The notes: generated by a model not told the origin, from the letters alone. Positions 51,380 to 61,015 are shown, counted from the stretch's first letter. The stretch is DNA of 64,000 bases from Limoniibacter endophyticus (GCF_014652835.1 NZ_BMZO01000008.1:165203-229202); one strand, 5' to 3'. Made by a program: numbers and translations.

Positions 51380-52207
51380 TCAACGCTTGAGATGGCGAGT
51401 GATGCGCCGCTCGGCCCAGTCTGTTGCGTGGCGCAGAGCCTCCACGATCAACAGATAGATGATCGCCGCCCAAATATATGTCTGGAAATCGAAGGTGCGC
51501 GAGAAAGCCTGTCGCGTCACACCCATCAGGTCGAAGACGGTAATGATGGCGACGATGGCCGAGCCCTTGATCATCAGGATGATCTCATTGGCATAGGGGC
51601 GTAGTGCCACGATCATCGCCTGCGGCAGGATGATCTTACGAACGGCAAGCAGGCGCGGGATACCGAGCGCGGCTGCCCCCTCCCACTGTCCGCGCGGGAC
51701 GCTCTGGATTGCGCCGCGTAGGATCTCTGCCTGATAGGCGGCCGTGTTCAGCGTGAATGCGAACAAAGCACATCCCCAGGCATCGCGGAACACGCTCCAC
51801 AGACCGATTGCTTCGAGCTGAGGGCGAAACTGCGGGAAGCCATAATAGATCAAGAATGTCTGCGCGATGAGGGGCGTGCCGCGGATGAAATAGACGAAGA
51901 CATAGGCTGCGCCGCTGATGATCTTGTTTGGCGACATGCGGGCCCAGGCAACCGGGACTGAAAGAATGGCGCCAAGGAAAACCGAGAGGCCCACCAGCTG
52001 AATCGTGATCCAGAGTCCCGAAAGATAGCGCGGACCATATTGCGCGATCAGCGCTGGATTATAGACCGAGTAGAGATAGGTAGCGATGCCAATTCCTGCT
52101 GCGATCCAGAATGCCATGAGCGCAGTGCCGGCAATGCGGGCCGCGTTCCACGGCCGCTTGGCCTCGATCTTAGGCGCGGGAAGAGCGGTCACGTCTTGCG
52201 CTCCCAT
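51380..52207 (-). CDS. Polar amino-acid ABC transporter permease (HisM-like)
   Basis: A 275-residue inner-membrane permease with about six helices. The family signature FTLNTAAYQAEILRGAIQSV followed by GQWEGAAALG (the EAA loop that docks to the ATPase) is clear. Its N terminus has an extra 40-residue cytoplasmic part before the first helix. It overlaps the end of the partner permease by 19 bases. It pairs with that gene to form the membrane channel. Confidence 0.93.
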   Translation of the reverse strand: MGAQDVTALPAPKIEAKRPWNAARIAGTALMAFWIAAGIGIATYLYSVYNPALIAQYGPRYLSGLWITIQLVGLSVFLGAILSVPVAWARMSPNKIISGAAYVFVYFIRGTPLIAQTFLIYYGFPQFRPQLEAIGLWSVFRDAWGCALFAFTLNTAAYQAEILRGAIQSVPRGQWEGAAALGIPRLLAVRKIILPQAMIVALRPYANEIILMIKGSAIVAIITVFDLMGVTRQAFSRTFDFQTYIWAAIIYLLIVEALRHATDWAERRITRHLKR

Positions 52208-52899
52208 TTATTGGCGCGCCGCTCAAGAGCATCAATGAAGATCGATGAGACAAGGGCGATTGCGATATAGAGCAGACAGGCGATGAAGAAGAACAGGAGC
52301 TGTTCGCGCGTGACCCGCGCGGCAATGCCGGTCTGGCGCATCAGGTCAGAAAGGCCGATGATCGAAACCAGCGCTGTATCCTTGACGAGGATGAGCCAGA
52401 GATTGCCGAGTCCAGGGAGCGCGTGCCGTAGCAGCTGGGGCGAAATCACAAGACGCATCGTCTGGCCTCTGGAAAGGCCGAGCGAGTGACCAGCTTCGTA
52501 TTGGCCATGAGGAATGGCGCGAAATGCAGCCAGAAAGACTTCGCTTGCATAGGACGAGAAGACGACGGCCAGAGCTACCATGCCTGCGACGAAGGCGTTG
52601 ATCTCGATGGTGCTGTCGGGCGCAATGACCGCGGCAATATTTTGCAGACCAAGCTGTGCGCCGTAATAAACGAGAAAGAGTGTCAGAAGTTCGGGAAGCC
52701 CTCGGAAAATGGTGGTGTAAATATTCGCGGCACGCTGCAGCGTAGGTTCCGCGGAGCGCTTTCCCAGCGCAACCAGGAAACCTATGGCTAGGCCAAAAGG
52801 CAATGTGGCTAGCGCAAGAGAGATGGTAACGAGTAAACCGCCGAGGATTTCGTCGCCCCATCCCGCGTCGCCGTAACTCAGAAATTTGAGTGCATCCAT
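52189..52899 (-). CDS. Polar amino-acid ABC transporter permease (HisQ-like)
   Basis: A 236-residue permease. The EAA loop is FRAIPHGQYEAGHSLGLSRG near 134-153. About five membrane helices are visible, starting LGGLLVTISLALATLPFGLA. It is transcribed after the binding-protein gene, with a hairpin between, and before its partner permease. No ABC ATPase gene lies in this operon, so the energising subunit must be supplied from elsewhere. Confidence 0.93.
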   Translation of the reverse strand: MDALKFLSYGDAGWGDEILGGLLVTISLALATLPFGLAIGFLVALGKRSAEPTLQRAANIYTTIFRGLPELLTLFLVYYGAQLGLQNIAAVIAPDSTIEINAFVAGMVALAVVFSSYASEVFLAAFRAIPHGQYEAGHSLGLSRGQTMRLVISPQLLRHALPGLGNLWLILVKDTALVSIIGLSDLMRQTGIAARVTREQLLFFFIACLLYIAIALVSSIFIDALERRANKWERKT

Positions 52900-52922
52900 G
52901 GTGGGTTCTTAAAAAGGAAAAT

Positions 52923-52949
52923 ATGCGCGACCGAAAACCGGCCGCGCAT
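52923..52949 (-). terminator. Attenuator hairpin between the binding-protein and permease genes
   Basis: On the minus strand an 11-bp stem (one G-U) formed by 52949-52939 and 52933-52923, with a five-base loop, is followed by ATTTTCCTTTTT. It probably causes partial termination, giving more binding protein than membrane subunits. Confidence 0.65.
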
Positions 52950-52976
52950 TCAATGTTTCAGGAAAACGATAGACGA

Positions 52977-53732
52977 TCATTCGCCATAGACGTCGATCTT
53001 GAAATACTTGTCGTTGATTTCCTTGTATTTGCCGTTCTCGCGAATTGCCTTGATGGCACTGTTCAGCTTTTCCGCCAACTCGGTCTCGCCCTTGCGGACG
53101 GCGATACCGATCTTGTCACCCCCGGCAACAGATTCACCCTTGAACTCGCAGCAATCCTTGCCGTCGCCATCGACGAAGCCCTGCTGGACGCCGAAATCGC
53201 CGAGGACTGCGTCAAGGCGACCGTTTTGAAGGTCGGTCCATGCCTCGACCTGCGTCGGGTAGGGGCTGACCGTTGCTTCCTTATAGGTATCCTGTGCGTA
53301 AGTTTCGGCGATCGTGCCTCCCTGCACCCCGATCGATGCATCACCCGGATTGGCTGGGTCGAATTCACCATCCTTTGGTGCGACGAAAACCAGCGAATTC
53401 GTGTAATACGGATTGGTGAAATCAACCTGTTGCTTGCGTTCGTCGGTGATCGACATGGACGCTACCACGGCATCGAAACGCTTGGCCTGGAGAGCGGGGA
53501 TGATGCCGTCCCAATCTTGTTGTACGAATTCGCAAGTTACGTTCATTTCCTCGCAAAGCGCCTTTGCAATATCAACGTCGAAGCCCCCGAGCTGACCGTT
53601 GGATTCGACGTAGTTGAAGGGCGGATAGGCGCCTTCCGTGCCGATTTTCAGTGTTTCCTGCGCCTGCGCTGCACCCGTTGCCAGGGCGATGGTCAAAACG
53701 GAGAGCGAAACGAGCGATTTGATCCGGATCAA
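52977..53732 (-). CDS. Amino-acid ABC transporter substrate-binding protein (Lys/Arg/Orn or His type)
   Basis: A 251-residue periplasmic binding protein. A signal peptide ends near GAAQAQET. The mature protein shows LKIGTEGAYPPFNYVESNGQ, GFDVDIAKALCEEMNVTCEF and QDWDGIIPALQAKRFDAVVA, matching the LAO/HisJ-like family 3 proteins. Cys48-type and other Cys pairs seen in that family are present. The start is TTG 53732, set by GGAGG eight bases upstream. It is the first gene of the operon. Confidence 0.93.
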   Translation of the reverse strand: MIRIKSLVSLSVLTIALATGAAQAQETLKIGTEGAYPPFNYVESNGQLGGFDVDIAKALCEEMNVTCEFVQQDWDGIIPALQAKRFDAVVASMSITDERKQQVDFTNPYYTNSLVFVAPKDGEFDPANPGDASIGVQGGTIAETYAQDTYKEATVSPYPTQVEAWTDLQNGRLDAVLGDFGVQQGFVDGDGKDCCEFKGESVAGGDKIGIAVRKGETELAEKLNSAIKAIRENGKYKEINDKYFKIDVYGE

Positions 53733-53883
53733 GACGATATCCTCCTTCGAAGCGCGAGGCCGATAATATTTCCGGCTCTTATGCGCTAGAGCTGCTGATT
53801 CCCAACTTTTCCCACTGTTTCCAATGTAAATGCAACAGTGAATCGATTTGGAACGCGCAATTGGCCGTGACTGGTTCCACTTA

Positions 53884-54384
53884 TCAAGCGCTTCCCTTTT
53901 CCATTCTGGCGAGGATCAGCTCGGCGATAGCGTCGATCTCGTTATGTGTAAAATGAACCAGGGGTCCGTACCGATCAGGCGAATCCGTGACGATGGCGAA
54001 TATTTGGGCATCGCATGGGGCGAGCGGGGCCCCGGCGAATGCTTCGCGCCTGACTTCGATCTTGGCATGTGTCGCTGCCTTGAAGCCCTCGATCAGCACA
54101 AGGTCGACATCGCTGAACTTTACAAGCATATCGTCCAAAGGCGGTGGGCATCCCACTTGCAGCCGGTCATCTATCATCCAGGCATCCGCAGCGATCAGAA
54201 TCGCCGGGACTGCGCCTGCTTCCTTGTGGCGAATACTGTCTCCTTGGGTGGAAAGCGCGCTCAACCCGTGATGCGAATGCTTGATGCTACCAACGCGCAA
54301 GCCCTGCTGTGTCAGCGTACGAATAAGCGAGCAGGCGAGCGTCGTCTTGCCAGCGTTCTTCCAGCCGATAATGCCGATCAGCAA
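53884..54384 (-). CDS. mobB: Molybdopterin-guanine dinucleotide biosynthesis protein B
   Basis: A 166-residue GTP-binding protein. The P-loop is GWKNAGKTTL at 7-16, and VLIEGFKAATHAKIEVRR carries the family's conserved EGFK segment. It assists MobA in attaching GMP to molybdopterin. It follows mobA by ten bases on the same strand. Confidence 0.95.
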   Translation of the reverse strand: MLIGIIGWKNAGKTTLACSLIRTLTQQGLRVGSIKHSHHGLSALSTQGDSIRHKEAGAVPAILIAADAWMIDDRLQVGCPPPLDDMLVKFSDVDLVLIEGFKAATHAKIEVRREAFAGAPLAPCDAQIFAIVTDSPDRYGPLVHFTHNEIDAIAELILARMEKGSA

Positions 54385-54394
54385 AGGACGTCGC

Positions 54395-54988
54395 TCAGCG
54401 GGCGTAGATATGGGCCTTCTCCAGATCGTCAGGCGTGTTGATATTGAAAAACGGATCCACGCCGCTTGAAGGCGACGGATATTCGCAGACTTCGTAATTC
54501 TGTGTGTGCAAGAAGGTCCTCACACTGCGGTCGTTCGTCTGACGCAGATGCGTTTCCAGGATGGAGGCGCGATCGACGCTCCAGAGTGAAACGGTCGGAT
54601 GAATGCGGCTATTGCTTGCGGCAACGACAATCGCCGCTTCTTTTTTCCTTAGCTGTTTCGCCAGATCGCCGGGAAGAAAAGGCGTATCGACGGGTACGCA
54701 AAGAAGAGCATCAAGACCGGATTGTCGTGCCCATTTCAGGCCAGCAAGGATTCCGGCCAGTGGTCCCTGGCCGGGAAAGTCTCCGTCATCCAGATGAGGA
54801 ATAGAATCAGCAAATTGCGCTAACTCATTGTGTGCACGTGAAATTGCGATTTTTTTTACCTGCGGCGAAATTCTGTCGACGACGTGCGCAAGCAAGCTCT
54901 TCCCGTGCAAAAGGACGCCGCTCTTGTGCGCTCCCATTCTGCGGGACAGGCCGCCAGCCAGAACTATGCCGCCGGCCCTAGGTGCCAT
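54395..54988 (-). CDS. mobA: Molybdenum cofactor guanylyltransferase
   Basis: A 197-residue nucleotidyltransferase that transfers GMP to the molybdenum cofactor. The nucleotide-binding loop is VLAGGLSRRMGAHKSGVLL near 9-27. PVDTPFLPGDL (metal-binding Asp), GPLAGILAGLKWA and a C-terminal FFNINTPDDLEKA (NxNTPEDL motif) confirm the family. It is followed by mobB and overlaps the EamA-transporter gene upstream by 11 bases, so all three are co-transcribed. Confidence 0.95.
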   Translation of the reverse strand: MAPRAGGIVLAGGLSRRMGAHKSGVLLHGKSLLAHVVDRISPQVKKIAISRAHNELAQFADSIPHLDDGDFPGQGPLAGILAGLKWARQSGLDALLCVPVDTPFLPGDLAKQLRKKEAAIVVAASNSRIHPTVSLWSVDRASILETHLRQTNDRSVRTFLHTQNYEVCEYPSPSSGVDPFFNINTPDDLEKAHIYAR

Positions 54989-55898
54989 CAGGCGCCATGC
55001 CTGGATTGGTGCTTTCGGCCACGGGACGCTCCGCCCCGCGCTTCTTTTCGCGGTAGAGCGTGTAGAGACCCGAGCCGACGACGATAAGCCCGCCGATAAT
55101 CATGTAGATGTCCGGTAGTTCGCCGAAAATCAGGATGCCATAGATGACCGCGAAAAGCAGGTTTGTGTAGCGAAAGGGCGAGATGATGGAAATTTCGCCG
55201 ACGCGCATTGCCTTGATGACAAACTGATAGCCGATGAGTACAAAAACCGCGGATACGAGGAGAGGAGCGGTATTTGCCGGCGTGGGTTCGACCCAGCCTC
55301 CCAGCGGAACGACCAGAATGGCGCCTGTGATCGTCACCGCCACCGTCGTCAGGGTCGACATAAGAACGGGCGACACTTCCGCGGGTACGAGACGGGTCGA
55401 GAGATCGCGCAGGGCCGAGAACAGCACGGCTAGCAAGACCATGAGCGAGTAGGTGCTGAAACCCTCCGGTCCAGGACGCAGGATGATCAATACGCCCAGA
55501 AAGCCTACGCCAATCGCTGTCCAGCGCCGCCACCCAACGGCCTCACCCAGAAACAGGGCCGCACCCATCGTGACAGCCAGCGGCAGGGCCTGGAACAGGG
55601 CGGAAGCATTTGCAAGCGGCATATTAGCAAGTGCAAGAAGGAAGAAGATGGTGGCGCCAACCTCCCCGATGACCCGCAGGCCGACCGTGCGGTGCAGCAG
55701 TCGCTGCGGCGTGTGCAACTGCCCTTGCAGATAGGCGAGGGCGAGGATGAGAACGAGGGCGAAGAGCCCGCGCACCATCATCAACTGGCCCATGTTGATT
55801 GAGGAGGAAACGAATTTCGAGACAGCGTCGTTGCTGGAAAAGGCGGCCATGGAGACCGTCATGAACATGGCACCGCGTGCGTTGGCTGAGGCGAGCAC
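54978..55898 (-). CDS. EamA-family (DMT superfamily) transporter
   Basis: A 306-residue membrane protein with ten helices and the duplicated EamA layout. First half: SNDAVSKFVSSSINMGQLMM and ALANMPLANASALFQALPLA; second half: EISIISPFRYTNLLFAVIYG. Such proteins export metabolites or amino acids; the substrate is unknown. It overlaps mobA by 11 bases, an unusual partner for molybdenum cofactor genes. The overlap may be accidental co-transcription and does not prove a role in molybdenum metabolism. Confidence 0.9.
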   Translation of the reverse strand: MLASANARGAMFMTVSMAAFSSNDAVSKFVSSSINMGQLMMVRGLFALVLILALAYLQGQLHTPQRLLHRTVGLRVIGEVGATIFFLLALANMPLANASALFQALPLAVTMGAALFLGEAVGWRRWTAIGVGFLGVLIILRPGPEGFSTYSLMVLLAVLFSALRDLSTRLVPAEVSPVLMSTLTTVAVTITGAILVVPLGGWVEPTPANTAPLLVSAVFVLIGYQFVIKAMRVGEISIISPFRYTNLLFAVIYGILIFGELPDIYMIIGGLIVVGSGLYTLYREKKRGAERPVAESTNPGMAPDGT

Positions 55899-55990
55899 GT
55901 CAAAACTTTCATAAGGCGGAAACGTTCGTAAGCCTTAGCATCGCAGGCGCAAAGCGCAATCGAAATCGGTAAGGACTTAACCGGATAAAT

Positions 55991-57007
55991 TCATCCGCCG
56001 GTCATGCTCATATGTCGAGAAACCGATGGCGTTCTGGTGCGGCGGTCGATGATGAAATCATGGCCCTTCGGTTTTCGTGCAATCGCCTTTTCGATCGCCT
56101 GCATGAGGAGATCATTATCGCCTGACGCTCGTAATGGCGTGCGTAGATCAGCGGCATCCTCCTGGCCCAGGCACATGAACAGGGTACCGGTGCAGGTAAG
56201 GCGCACGCGGTTGCAGCTTTCGCAGAAATTGTGGGTCATCGGCGTGATAAAGCCGAGCTTGCCGCCGGTCTCTTCAACCATGACATAACGTGCGGGACCG
56301 CCCGTCTTGTAGGCAATATCCGCGAGAGTGAATTGATCTGAAAGGCGGGCACGCACCAGGGAAAGAGGCAGATATTGATCCGTTCTATCTGCATTGACCT
56401 CGCCCATGGGCATGGTCTCGATAAGCGTCAGATCCATGCCTTCACCGTGCGCCCAGCGCAGCAATTCAGGGATCTCATTCTCGTTGAAGCCCTTAAGTGC
56501 GACCGCGTTGATCTTTATTTTGATGCCGGCTGCCTGAGCGGCCGCGATGCCTTCCTGGACCCGTTGAAGATCGCCCCAGCGGGTAATTTCTCGAAACTTG
56601 TCCGCGTCGAGCGTGTCCATGGAGACATTGATGCGCTTGACACCGCAGTGAGCCAGTTCGGCGGCGTGCCTTGTCAGTTGTGAGCCGTTCGTCGTGAGCG
56701 TCAGTTCCTCCAGAACGCCTGTTTCGAGGTAGTGCGACAAATCGCGGATCAGTTGCATCACGTTCTTGCGTACAAGTGGCTCACCACCAGTCAGGCGAAT
56801 TTTTTTCACCCCGAGTGCAATAAATGTTGCTGCCAGCCGGTGCAGTTCCTCAAGCGTCAGCAAATCCTTTTTAGGCAGGAAGTTCATGTTTTCGGCCATA
56901 CAATAGGTGCAGCGAAAATCGCACCGATCCGTCACCGAGATGCGCAAATAGTCGATCGTCCGGCCGAAGGGGTCGATAATGGGATTAATCCGCAGAGGAA
57001 GCGTCAT
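55991..57007 (-). CDS. moaA: GTP 3',8-cyclase MoaA
   Basis: A 338-residue radical-SAM enzyme, first step of molybdenum cofactor synthesis. The N-terminal cluster motif is in [16 protein letters not shown], and the C-terminal cluster in [18 protein letters not shown]. The end carries the conserved GG. The start at 57007 gives the normal family length; the open frame continues upstream to 57403 but is antisense to the divergent DUF971 gene. It has its own transcript separate from the EamA-mobA-mobB unit (92 bases between). Confidence 0.97.
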   Translation of the reverse strand: MTLPLRINPIIDPFGRTIDYLRISVTDRCDFRCTYCMAENMNFLPKKDLLTLEELHRLAATFIALGVKKIRLTGGEPLVRKNVMQLIRDLSHYLETGVLEELTLTTNGSQLTRHAAELAHCGVKRINVSMDTLDADKFREITRWGDLQRVQEGIAAAQAAGIKIKINAVALKGFNENEIPELLRWAHGEGMDLTLIETMPMGEVNADRTDQYLPLSLVRARLSDQFTLADIAYKTGGPARYVMVEETGGKLGFITPMTHNFCESCNRVRLTCTGTLFMCLGQEDAADLRTPLRASGDNDLLMQAIEKAIARKPKGHDFIIDRRTRTPSVSRHMSMTGG

Positions 57008-57097
57008 GAACACACTTTCGTTGAGCCGGCTGCTGGTTCTTTCATCTATTGTCACATAAATCTGCCAGAAGGCGAAGACCATGGGGAAGGTAAAAAG

Positions 57098-57445
57098 GTG
57101 AACGCACCAACCGAGTTGCGGGTTTCGAAAGATCGCAAAGTTTTGACTGTGACCTTTGAAGGTGACGCCGTTCCTCTGGAGGCGGAGCTGTTGCGCGTAC
57201 TGTCTCCGTCGGCGGAAGTGCAGGGGCATGCGCCGGACCAACGCGTGACGGTGCCGGGAAAGCGGTCGATCACGATCTCCGATGTCCAGCCGATCGGTCA
57301 TTATGCGATCCGGGTGGTTTTTGCCGATGGCCACGATTCCGGGCTTTTTACCTGGAATTATCTTGCGAAGCTGGCCCGCGAAAAAGATGCGCTGTTTGCG
57401 CAATATCTGGATGAGTTGGCGGCGAAAGGCCTGTCACGCGACTAG
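57098..57445 (+). CDS. DUF971 (GBBH-like N-terminal domain) protein
   Basis: A 115-residue protein of the DUF971 family. [20 protein letters not shown] opens the domain, [20 protein letters not shown] and [15 protein letters not shown] close it. The zinc-binding residues of the eukaryotic GBBH N-terminal domain are not evident. GTG 57098 is chosen with GGGGAAGG upstream; the longer frame runs over the moaA start. DUF971 proteins are often next to molybdenum cofactor or iron-sulfur genes (ApbC/Mrp-type proteins). The next gene starts eight bases later. Confidence 0.85.
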   Translation: MNAPTELRVSKDRKVLTVTFEGDAVPLEAELLRVLSPSAEVQGHAPDQRVTVPGKRSITISDVQPIGHYAIRVVFADGHDSGLFTWNYLAKLAREKDALFAQYLDELAAKGLSRD

Positions 57446-57453
57446 GCGAGGGA

Positions 57454-58068
57454 ATGATGGTGCATATTCAAACACTGGCAGAGCTGGAAGCGATTTACGG
57501 TGTCCCCGGTGAGGCGTCGCTAGTCAAGGAGCTCGACCAGATCATTCCTGAATATGCCGCGTATATCGAGGCTTCTCCCTTTGTCGCGCTGGCGACAGTT
57601 GGGCCGGAGGGACTCGATTGTTCGCCGCGCGGCGATGCGGGGCAGGTGGTACGCATTGCTGATCCGAAGACCGTACTTCTGCCAGACCGCCGCGGCAATA
57701 ATCGCATAGACTCGCTACGCAACATCGTGCGCGATCCCCGTGTCGCATTGCTTTTCCTCATTCCAGGGTCGGGAACGACTTTGCGCATTAACGGCCGGGC
57801 CGCGATCAGTGCAGATGCCGAGTTGCTCTCCTCTCTCGTGATGGAGGGCAAGAAGCCGCGCTCGGTCATCATCATCACGGTCGAAAGTATCTATTTCCAG
57901 TGTGCCCGCGCCATCAAGCGGTCCGACTTGTGGAATCCGCAGAGGCATGTCGATGTCGCGAATCTGCCAACGCCTGGCACCATCCTGGAAATCACCAGCA
58001 AGGCCAGCATTGACGGCGGGACCTATGATCGTCAATGGCCCGAACGCGCTGCCGCTACCATGTGGTAG
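57454..58068 (+). CDS. PPOX-class FMN-binding protein (pyridoxamine 5'-phosphate oxidase-like)
   Basis: A 204-residue split-barrel flavoprotein. SPFVALATVGPEGLDCSPRG (about 42-61), then RRGNNRIDSLRNIVRDPRVA and IITVESIYFQCARAIKRS, are the features of the MSMEG_1061-type branch. Its substrate is unknown; members may bind F420 or FMN. It is coupled to the DUF971 gene by an eight-base gap. A perfect 14-bp hairpin follows. Confidence 0.9.
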   Translation: MMVHIQTLAELEAIYGVPGEASLVKELDQIIPEYAAYIEASPFVALATVGPEGLDCSPRGDAGQVVRIADPKTVLLPDRRGNNRIDSLRNIVRDPRVALLFLIPGSGTTLRINGRAAISADAELLSSLVMEGKKPRSVIIITVESIYFQCARAIKRSDLWNPQRHVDVANLPTPGTILEITSKASIDGGTYDRQWPERAAATMW

Positions 58069-58078
58069 AATTAGCAGG

Positions 58079-58108
58079 GCATCTTCCTGAATTGATTCAG
58101 GAAGATGC
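58079..58108. terminator. Bidirectional terminator-like hairpin
   Basis: GCATCTTCCTGAAT (58079-58092) and ATTCAGGAAGATGC (58095-58108) are exact reverse complements. The stem would open near the tip to make a loop. It lies between the convergent PPOX and L,D-transpeptidase genes and is followed on the plus strand by a T-rich stretch. Confidence 0.7.
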
Positions 58109-58133
58109 TTCTACTATTTGATCTTACTAAGCA

Positions 58134-58751
58134 TCAGCTGTGAACGACGATGACCCGGGTACCCACTTTCACGCGTTCGTAGAGATGCTCGACATCGTCA
58201 TTTGCCATACGGATGCAGCCCGAAGACATGGCGTGTCCGATCGTCCAAGGCTGATTGGTGCCATGGATGCGATAGAGGGTAGAGCCGATGTAAAGCGCGC
58301 GTGCGCCGAGTGGATTTTCCGGGCCGCCGGGCATATAGGCCGGAAGAATGCGGCCCTTGGCCTTTTCACGAGCGATCATGCGAGGAGGGGGAGTCCAACC
58401 TGGCCATTCCGCCTTGCGTGAGATCTTGTTGGAACCGGCCCAGGTGAAACCATCCTTGCCAACGCCGACGGCATATTTCAGAGCGCGACCATTGCCCAGC
58501 GTATAATAGAGGCGACGCTCAGCGGTGTTCACGATAATGGTATTCGGCGGATACTTGCCGTTATAACGCACCGTCTGGCGCGGTATCGGCGAGGCGTTGG
58601 AACGATAGTGGCGGTTGGTCGCGACAGGAGGCTTGCCGCCTCGGAAAATCTTTTCCAGCAGCCCTGGACTGCGTGTGTCTTGCGCAACGGCAGGTGTTTG
58701 TGAGGTCGCAAGCAATGCAACACACGCTAGCGTAAGGAAAATCTTCTTCAT
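58134..58751 (-). CDS. L,D-transpeptidase (ErfK/YbiS family)
   Basis: A 205-residue periplasmic enzyme. A signal peptide (about 1-23) ends at AVAQD. The YkuD domain carries YRIHGTNQPWTIGHAMSSGC followed by IRM, giving the catalytic HGTN...SSGCIR motif with Cys177-type nucleophile. It builds 3-3 peptidoglycan crosslinks or anchors outer-membrane proteins to the wall. In Brucella such enzymes attach beta-barrel proteins to peptidoglycan. It is divergent from a second, larger L,D-transpeptidase gene. Confidence 0.93.
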   Translation of the reverse strand: MKKIFLTLACVALLATSQTPAVAQDTRSPGLLEKIFRGGKPPVATNRHYRSNASPIPRQTVRYNGKYPPNTIIVNTAERRLYYTLGNGRALKYAVGVGKDGFTWAGSNKISRKAEWPGWTPPPRMIAREKAKGRILPAYMPGGPENPLGARALYIGSTLYRIHGTNQPWTIGHAMSSGCIRMANDDVEHLYERVKVGTRVIVVHS

Positions 58752-59064
58752 CGGTCCCCTCTCGATCAGATTCTGTTAGTAGGCAGTCGGCATTTCGCGA
58801 AGTCAATCGTGCCTCGATGCTGTAACGAAAAAATGAGTATTTTCTAAATTATCAGAAATTACTTCTCCCGGTACGAGCCGGCTGACATCTGCTTGTTGCC
58901 TGAGAGTCCGGGGGGCATCGGCGAATAGCTGTGTGTAATCACGGTGCAGATGAAATGTTTCTTATGCAAATTTTAATAATGTTTAATCATTTTTGCCGGA
59001 GCCTGCCGCCCGCGTGAGTCTGCTGGACGAACGCCTGCAATCGTGTCGATTTCCGGAGCAAATC
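58752..59064. other. Divergent promoter region of the two L,D-transpeptidase genes
   Basis: About 310 bases, A/T-rich near 58835-58860 and 58960-58990. No gene, terminator or recognised operator was seen. GGAAC-type stress promoters are absent. Confidence 0.6.
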
Positions 59065-60993
59065 ATGTCGCGTTCTCTCCGCTTCAAGGCCCTCATACTG
59101 CTGACGGCAACGGCGATCCTGACGCCGCACAATGCGCAGGCTGAGTATCTCTTCGACCGGTTGTTTGGAAGAAATAAGCAGCAGACGCAGCAGGTTGCGC
59201 CTGCGCCTGCACAGCGTGGGCGGGCTCCTGCAACACAATCCACGATGCCGATCAAGCGACAAGTCGCTCCAAAGCCAATCCGCAAGATCGCCGCACCGTC
59301 ATATTATACTTATAGAGTTGCAACGCCCGGTTCGCTTGATATTGCCGCGCTTGCAGAAAAGCTTGATGCCTATCAGGGACCGGAACTGGCTCCCGCTAAG
59401 CACGGTTTCCGTTGGGCGATCTTCGCTGCGTCGGCAGAAAAGATCTCGTCCGAAAAACCGATTGCCGAAGCGGTTGTCGCACATTATGCGGCAAAGCCGG
59501 AATTTGTCTGGATCGAGAATGGTACGTTCGGTGAAAAGGCCAAGATCGCGCTCGATATCCTTGAGCATGCGGACAGGGAAGGGCTTTCACCTGCCGATTA
59601 TACCGTCCCGGCTCTCGGCACGGACGCTGCCTCTCTGGCGGTTGGCGAACTGACGCTGTCGGCCCGCCTTCTTCGTTTTGCACAGGATGTCAATTCAGGT
59701 CGCGTCGATCCGAACAAGCTTTCCGGCTATCACGACTTCGCCAGGAAGGATTTAGATCTGTCCGCTGCAATGAATGCACTGACGAGCGGCGATCTGGCTG
59801 CCTATCTTGAGAGTCTTCAGCCGAAGGACAAGGTTTATGTCCAGCTGCGTCGCGAACTGGAAATGCTGCGTGCCATGCCGGATGACCGGATCGAAGTCTC
59901 GGCAAACTTGCTGATACGCCCGGGTGCGGCCGATGCCGAGTTTAGCAAGATTTTGGCCGTCATAGCGGAAGAGTTGCGGGCGCAGCGTGACAACAGCCTC
60001 ATCACCGCTGCAACCCAGTCCGTGGATGGCGCTCCGGTCACAGTGACGGAAGCGGACAAGATGCTGGCGCTGCTCGAGCAACACAAGGACTCCGAAATTT
60101 ATAGCGCAGAACTCGTGCCCATCATCAAAGCGGCACAGGAACGTGCGGGGTTGAAGCCGGATGGCATTATCGGCCCGCGTACGGTGCAAAGGCTCGTAGG
60201 CCTGTCGAAGAGCGATCGCATCGCGCGCGTCGAAGTGGCAATGGAGCAGTTGCGCTGGCACCCGCAGGAGCTGGGCGAAACCCGCGTCTTCATCAATCAG
60301 CCCGCTTTTATTGTCAATTATATCGAAAACGGCGAATTGAAGCTCACCATGAAGACGGTGATCGGTACGAAGGCCAATCAGACCAGCTTCTTTTATGACC
60401 AGATCGACAATGTGGTCTTCAACCCTTATTGGGGTGTACCCACTTCTATCATCGTCAATGAGATGCTTCCGCGCCTGCGCTCCGATCCCGGCTATCTGGA
60501 TCGTGCCGGCTATGAGGTCGTGGATTCCAAGGGTAGGAAGATCCCCTCATCGTCAATCAACTGGGCAGCGCATGGAAGCCGGATCCCCTATAGCGTCCGC
60601 CAGGTCCCCAGCGAGCGCAATGCGCTTGGCGAATTGAAGATTCTCTTTCCCAACAAACACGCGATCTACATGCATGACACCCCGGCCCGTGCACTGTTTG
60701 CGCGCGAGGATCGCGCTTACAGTCACGGCTGCGTACGTCTTGAAAACCCGCGTGCGATGGCTGCCGCGCTCCTTGATATCAGCGTCGAGGAAGTTGGTGC
60801 GCGGATCAAGGGCGGAAAGACTTCGGGAGCCAAGGTTAAGCGCGACATTCCGGTTTATATTGCCTATTTCACCGCTTGGCCGGACGCCAGTGGCAAGGTG
60901 CATTATTACAACGATATCTACGAACGCGATGAGTATGTACTGAAGGCGCTGGACAAGGTTAGCGCTTCTCGCTCGAAAGTCGAAGAGAGCTAG
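59065..60993 (+). CDS. Large murein L,D-transpeptidase (YcbB/LdtD-like)
   Basis: A 642-residue periplasmic enzyme. Signal peptide about 1-26 (ends NAQAE), then a Pro/Gln-rich linker. A helical YcbB-type N-terminal part (VWIENGTFGEKAKIALDIL) comes next. A peptidoglycan-binding motif near 365-385 (AGLKPDGIIGPRTVQRLVG) and the catalytic YkuD domain follow, with HDTPARALFAREDRAYSHGC and VRLENP. The catalytic Cys is in SHGCVR near 554. It makes 3-3 crosslinks. ATG 59065 is set by CCGGAG; the frame from 58993 lacks one. Confidence 0.93.
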   Translation: MSRSLRFKALILLTATAILTPHNAQAEYLFDRLFGRNKQQTQQVAPAPAQRGRAPATQSTMPIKRQVAPKPIRKIAAPSYYTYRVATPGSLDIAALAEKLDAYQGPELAPAKHGFRWAIFAASAEKISSEKPIAEAVVAHYAAKPEFVWIENGTFGEKAKIALDILEHADREGLSPADYTVPALGTDAASLAVGELTLSARLLRFAQDVNSGRVDPNKLSGYHDFARKDLDLSAAMNALTSGDLAAYLESLQPKDKVYVQLRRELEMLRAMPDDRIEVSANLLIRPGAADAEFSKILAVIAEELRAQRDNSLITAATQSVDGAPVTVTEADKMLALLEQHKDSEIYSAELVPIIKAAQERAGLKPDGIIGPRTVQRLVGLSKSDRIARVEVAMEQLRWHPQELGETRVFINQPAFIVNYIENGELKLTMKTVIGTKANQTSFFYDQIDNVVFNPYWGVPTSIIVNEMLPRLRSDPGYLDRAGYEVVDSKGRKIPSSSINWAAHGSRIPYSVRQVPSERNALGELKILFPNKHAIYMHDTPARALFAREDRAYSHGCVRLENPRAMAAALLDISVEEVGARIKGGKTSGAKVKRDIPVYIAYFTAWPDASGKVHYYNDIYERDEYVLKALDKVSASRSKVEES

Positions 60994-61015
60994 CGCGTAC
61001 AGCGAAAAATAGTTC

